Program-made: the position numbers and the translations under genes
Assembly (NCBI GenBank): GCA_039039985.1
Contig: JBCCOV010000001.1
Location: forward strand, 1 to 64,000
Direction: 5' to 3'
Length of the DNA stretch: 64,000 bases
Source of the DNA: JBCBWG01 sp039039985
Lineage (GTDB): Bacteria > Pseudomonadota > Alphaproteobacteria > Rhizobiales > Hyphomicrobiaceae
Part shown: positions 62,636 to 64,000 of the stretch, one piece after another
Position numbering within the stretch: the first letter of the stretch is position 1
Layout: every line of letters starts with the position of its first letter
The notes under the pieces: generated by a model
The model's database searches: none
Told to the model about the DNA's origin: nothing
What the model saw: only the letters and a program-made list of their open reading frames with translations

Positions 62636-62899
62636 ATGAGCCCGGTATTTGCAATCGCGATCTACTTCGTCGTCTGGTGGATCGTGCTATTCGCGGTCTT
62701 ACCGTTTCATATCCGGACGCAGGAGGAGGCGGGCGAGGTTGTGCCGGGCACGCCGGCGAGCGCGCCTGCGTCGTTCAACCTGTTTCGACTGGTCGTTGCC
62801 AATACGATCGTTGCCAGCATCGTGTTTGCGTTCATCTATGCGCTGATTGTGTTTGACCCGCTTGGCATTGGCCAGATCCCTGAAGAATTGCAGTTCTGA
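62636..62899 (+). CDS. DUF1467 family membrane protein
   Basis: 87 residues with two transmembrane segments at about 4-24 and 52-76. The start MSPVFAIAIYFVVWWIVLFAVLPF and RTQEEAGEVVPGTPASAP are the DUF1467 pattern of alphaproteobacteria. Function unknown. It regularly lies directly upstream of proS, as here, and is in the same direction. GGTGGAGG is about 7 nt upstream of the ATG. Confidence 0.9.
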   Translation: MSPVFAIAIYFVVWWIVLFAVLPFHIRTQEEAGEVVPGTPASAPASFNLFRLVVANTIVASIVFAFIYALIVFDPLGIGQIPEELQF

Positions 62900-62991
62900 A
62901 CCGTGGCTTCAGTGGTGGCAACCATTGCGATACGTGCCGTGTTTCGCTAAGGACGGCGCTTGTTACGGCCATAGAACACGAGCGATCCGGC

Positions 62992-64000
62992 ATGCGTCTG
63001 TCCCGCTACTTTCTGCCTGTCTTGCGCGAAACGCCTAAGGAAGCTGAGATCGTTTCGCACCAACTGATGTTGCGTGCGGGCATGGTCCGGCAGGCGAGCG
63101 CGGGAATTTACTCGTGGCTGCCGCTAGGCCTGCGTGTTCTCGACAAAATCGGCAACATCGTGCGTGAGGAGCAGAACCGGGCCGGCGCGATCGAACTCCT
63201 GATGCCCACGATCCAGTCCGCCGACCTCTGGCGCGAGTCCGGTCGTTACGATGCGTACGGCAAGGAGATGTTGCGCATTCAGGACCGCCACGAGCGCGAT
63301 ATGCTGTTTGGTCCGACAAACGAAGAACTCATTACGCAGATCTTTCGCGACAACGTCAGGAGCTACCGCGACCTGCCGCGGAATCTCTATCATATCCAGT
63401 GGAAGTTCCGGGATGAGATCAGGCCGCGTTTCGGCGTGATGCGCGGCCGTGAGTTTTTGATGAAAGACGCCTATTCCTTCGATCTGACCGCGGAAGATGG
63501 CCGGCGCTCATACAATCGCATGTTTGTCGCCTATCTGCGCACGTTCGCGCGCATGGGGTTGAAGTCCGTGCCGATGGCGGCTGATACCGGCCCAATCGGC
63601 GGCGACCTGAGCCACGAGTTCATCATTCTTGCCGAAACCGGCGAGAGCCAGGTGTTTGGGCATCGTGATCTCTTCGAGGGGGATGTGCCGCCCGCGGACA
63701 CGGATTTCGAGGGAGATTTGCAGCCGATTGTTGATCGCTGGACGTCGCTCTATGCGGCAACGGATGAGCAGCATGACGCCGCGCGATTCGACGCTGAAGT
63801 GCCCGCCGACAAGCAGGTTTCAGCCCGCGGCATTGAGATTGGGCACATCTTCTTTTTCGGCACGAAGTACTCCGAGCCAATGAACTGCAAGGTTCAAGGG
63901 CCTGACGGCAGTGTCGTGGCGTTGCAGATGGGCTCCTACGGTGTCGGTGTTTCCAGGCTTGCCGGCGCGATTATCGAAGCCTGCCACGATGATGCCGGGA
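62992..64000 (+). CDS. proS: Proline--tRNA ligase, truncated by the window end
   Basis: Class II aminoacyl-tRNA synthetase charging tRNA-Pro. The first 336 residues are visible. RLSRYFLPVLRETPKEAEIVSHQLMLRAGM (in parts) is the usual start, FGPTNEELITQIF and YHIQWKFRDEIRPRFGVMRGREFLMKDAYSF (in parts) are class II motifs 1 and 2 regions, and LQMGSYGVGVSRL leads into motif 3. The sequence has the short inter-motif segment of the alphaproteobacterial type rather than the full editing insertion, so far as can be seen. The 3' end lies beyond 64000. Confidence 0.96.
   Translation, partial: MRLSRYFLPVLRETPKEAEIVSHQLMLRAGMVRQASAGIYSWLPLGLRVLDKIGNIVREEQNRAGAIELLMPTIQSADLWRESGRYDAYGKEMLRIQDRHERDMLFGPTNEELITQIFRDNVRSYRDLPRNLYHIQWKFRDEIRPRFGVMRGREFLMKDAYSFDLTAEDGRRSYNRMFVAYLRTFARMGLKSVPMAADTGPIGGDLSHEFIILAETGESQVFGHRDLFEGDVPPADTDFEGDLQPIVDRWTSLYAATDEQHDAARFDAEVPADKQVSARGIEIGHIFFFGTKYSEPMNCKVQGPDGSVVALQMGSYGVGVSRLAGAIIEACHDDAG

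Overview
The window is a dense, moderately GC-rich bacterial chromosome segment. It most resembles an alphaproteobacterium of the Hyphomicrobiales (Rhizobiales) type. The evidence is gene order. One run is pyrB, pyrC-like, plsY, dprA, topA, rnr, DUF983, Nudix, rpmG. The other is a full proton-pumping complex I locus (nuoA to nuoN) followed by monofunctional birA, ribonuclease J, methylmalonyl-CoA epimerase, a DUF1467 protein and proS. The assignment rests on protein features and synteny only; no rRNA gene is present.

Layout. 1-245 is a palindrome-rich dispersed repeat that recurs at 19257-19722. 925-12138 is a minus-strand housekeeping block: pyrimidine synthesis, phospholipid acyltransfer, DNA uptake/processing, topoisomerase I, RNase R and ribosomal protein L33. 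12430-15149 holds a MarR regulator, a PcfJ-like protein and ruvX. 15239-28523 is a mixed accessory region: metallo-beta-lactamase-fold hydrolase, membrane-anchored spermidine-synthase-like protein, two SDR oxidoreductases, HDAC/acetylpolyamine amidohydrolase, crotonase, VOC protein, LysE exporter, YtoQ, threonine aldolase, secreted von Willebrand A protein and pirin. 28630-28853 holds tRNA-Asp and tRNA-Glu. 29155-32156 is a small glycosyltransferase cluster, partly AT-richer than its surroundings. 32547-36174 has an OxyR-like regulator, small unknown proteins, NhaA and a beta-carbonic anhydrase. 36363-59587 is the nuo locus. 59587-64000 is birA-rnj-mce-DUF1467-proS, with proS cut by the window end.

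The most unusual part is the nuo locus. The core subunits are in canonical order A-N, but the run is broken by non-nuo genes. A GFA-family zinc protein is translationally coupled to nuoD. A host-attachment/CreD/membrane-protein group lies between D and E. A LysR-SDR-GNAT-EamA group lies between E and F, and a 14-coil-unit pentapeptide repeat protein lies between F and G. Three unrecognised small membrane proteins sit tightly inside nuoH-nuoI-nuoJ-nuoK. These last three are the best candidates here for undescribed complex I accessory or assembly proteins.

Other points worth a second look are a dihydroorotase homologue with no HxH metal motif, an OxyR-like regulator with glutamine at the peroxidatic cysteine position, a crotonase without both catalytic glutamates, a chromosomal PcfJ-like protein, and two strongly structured intergenic segments that may be RNAs.
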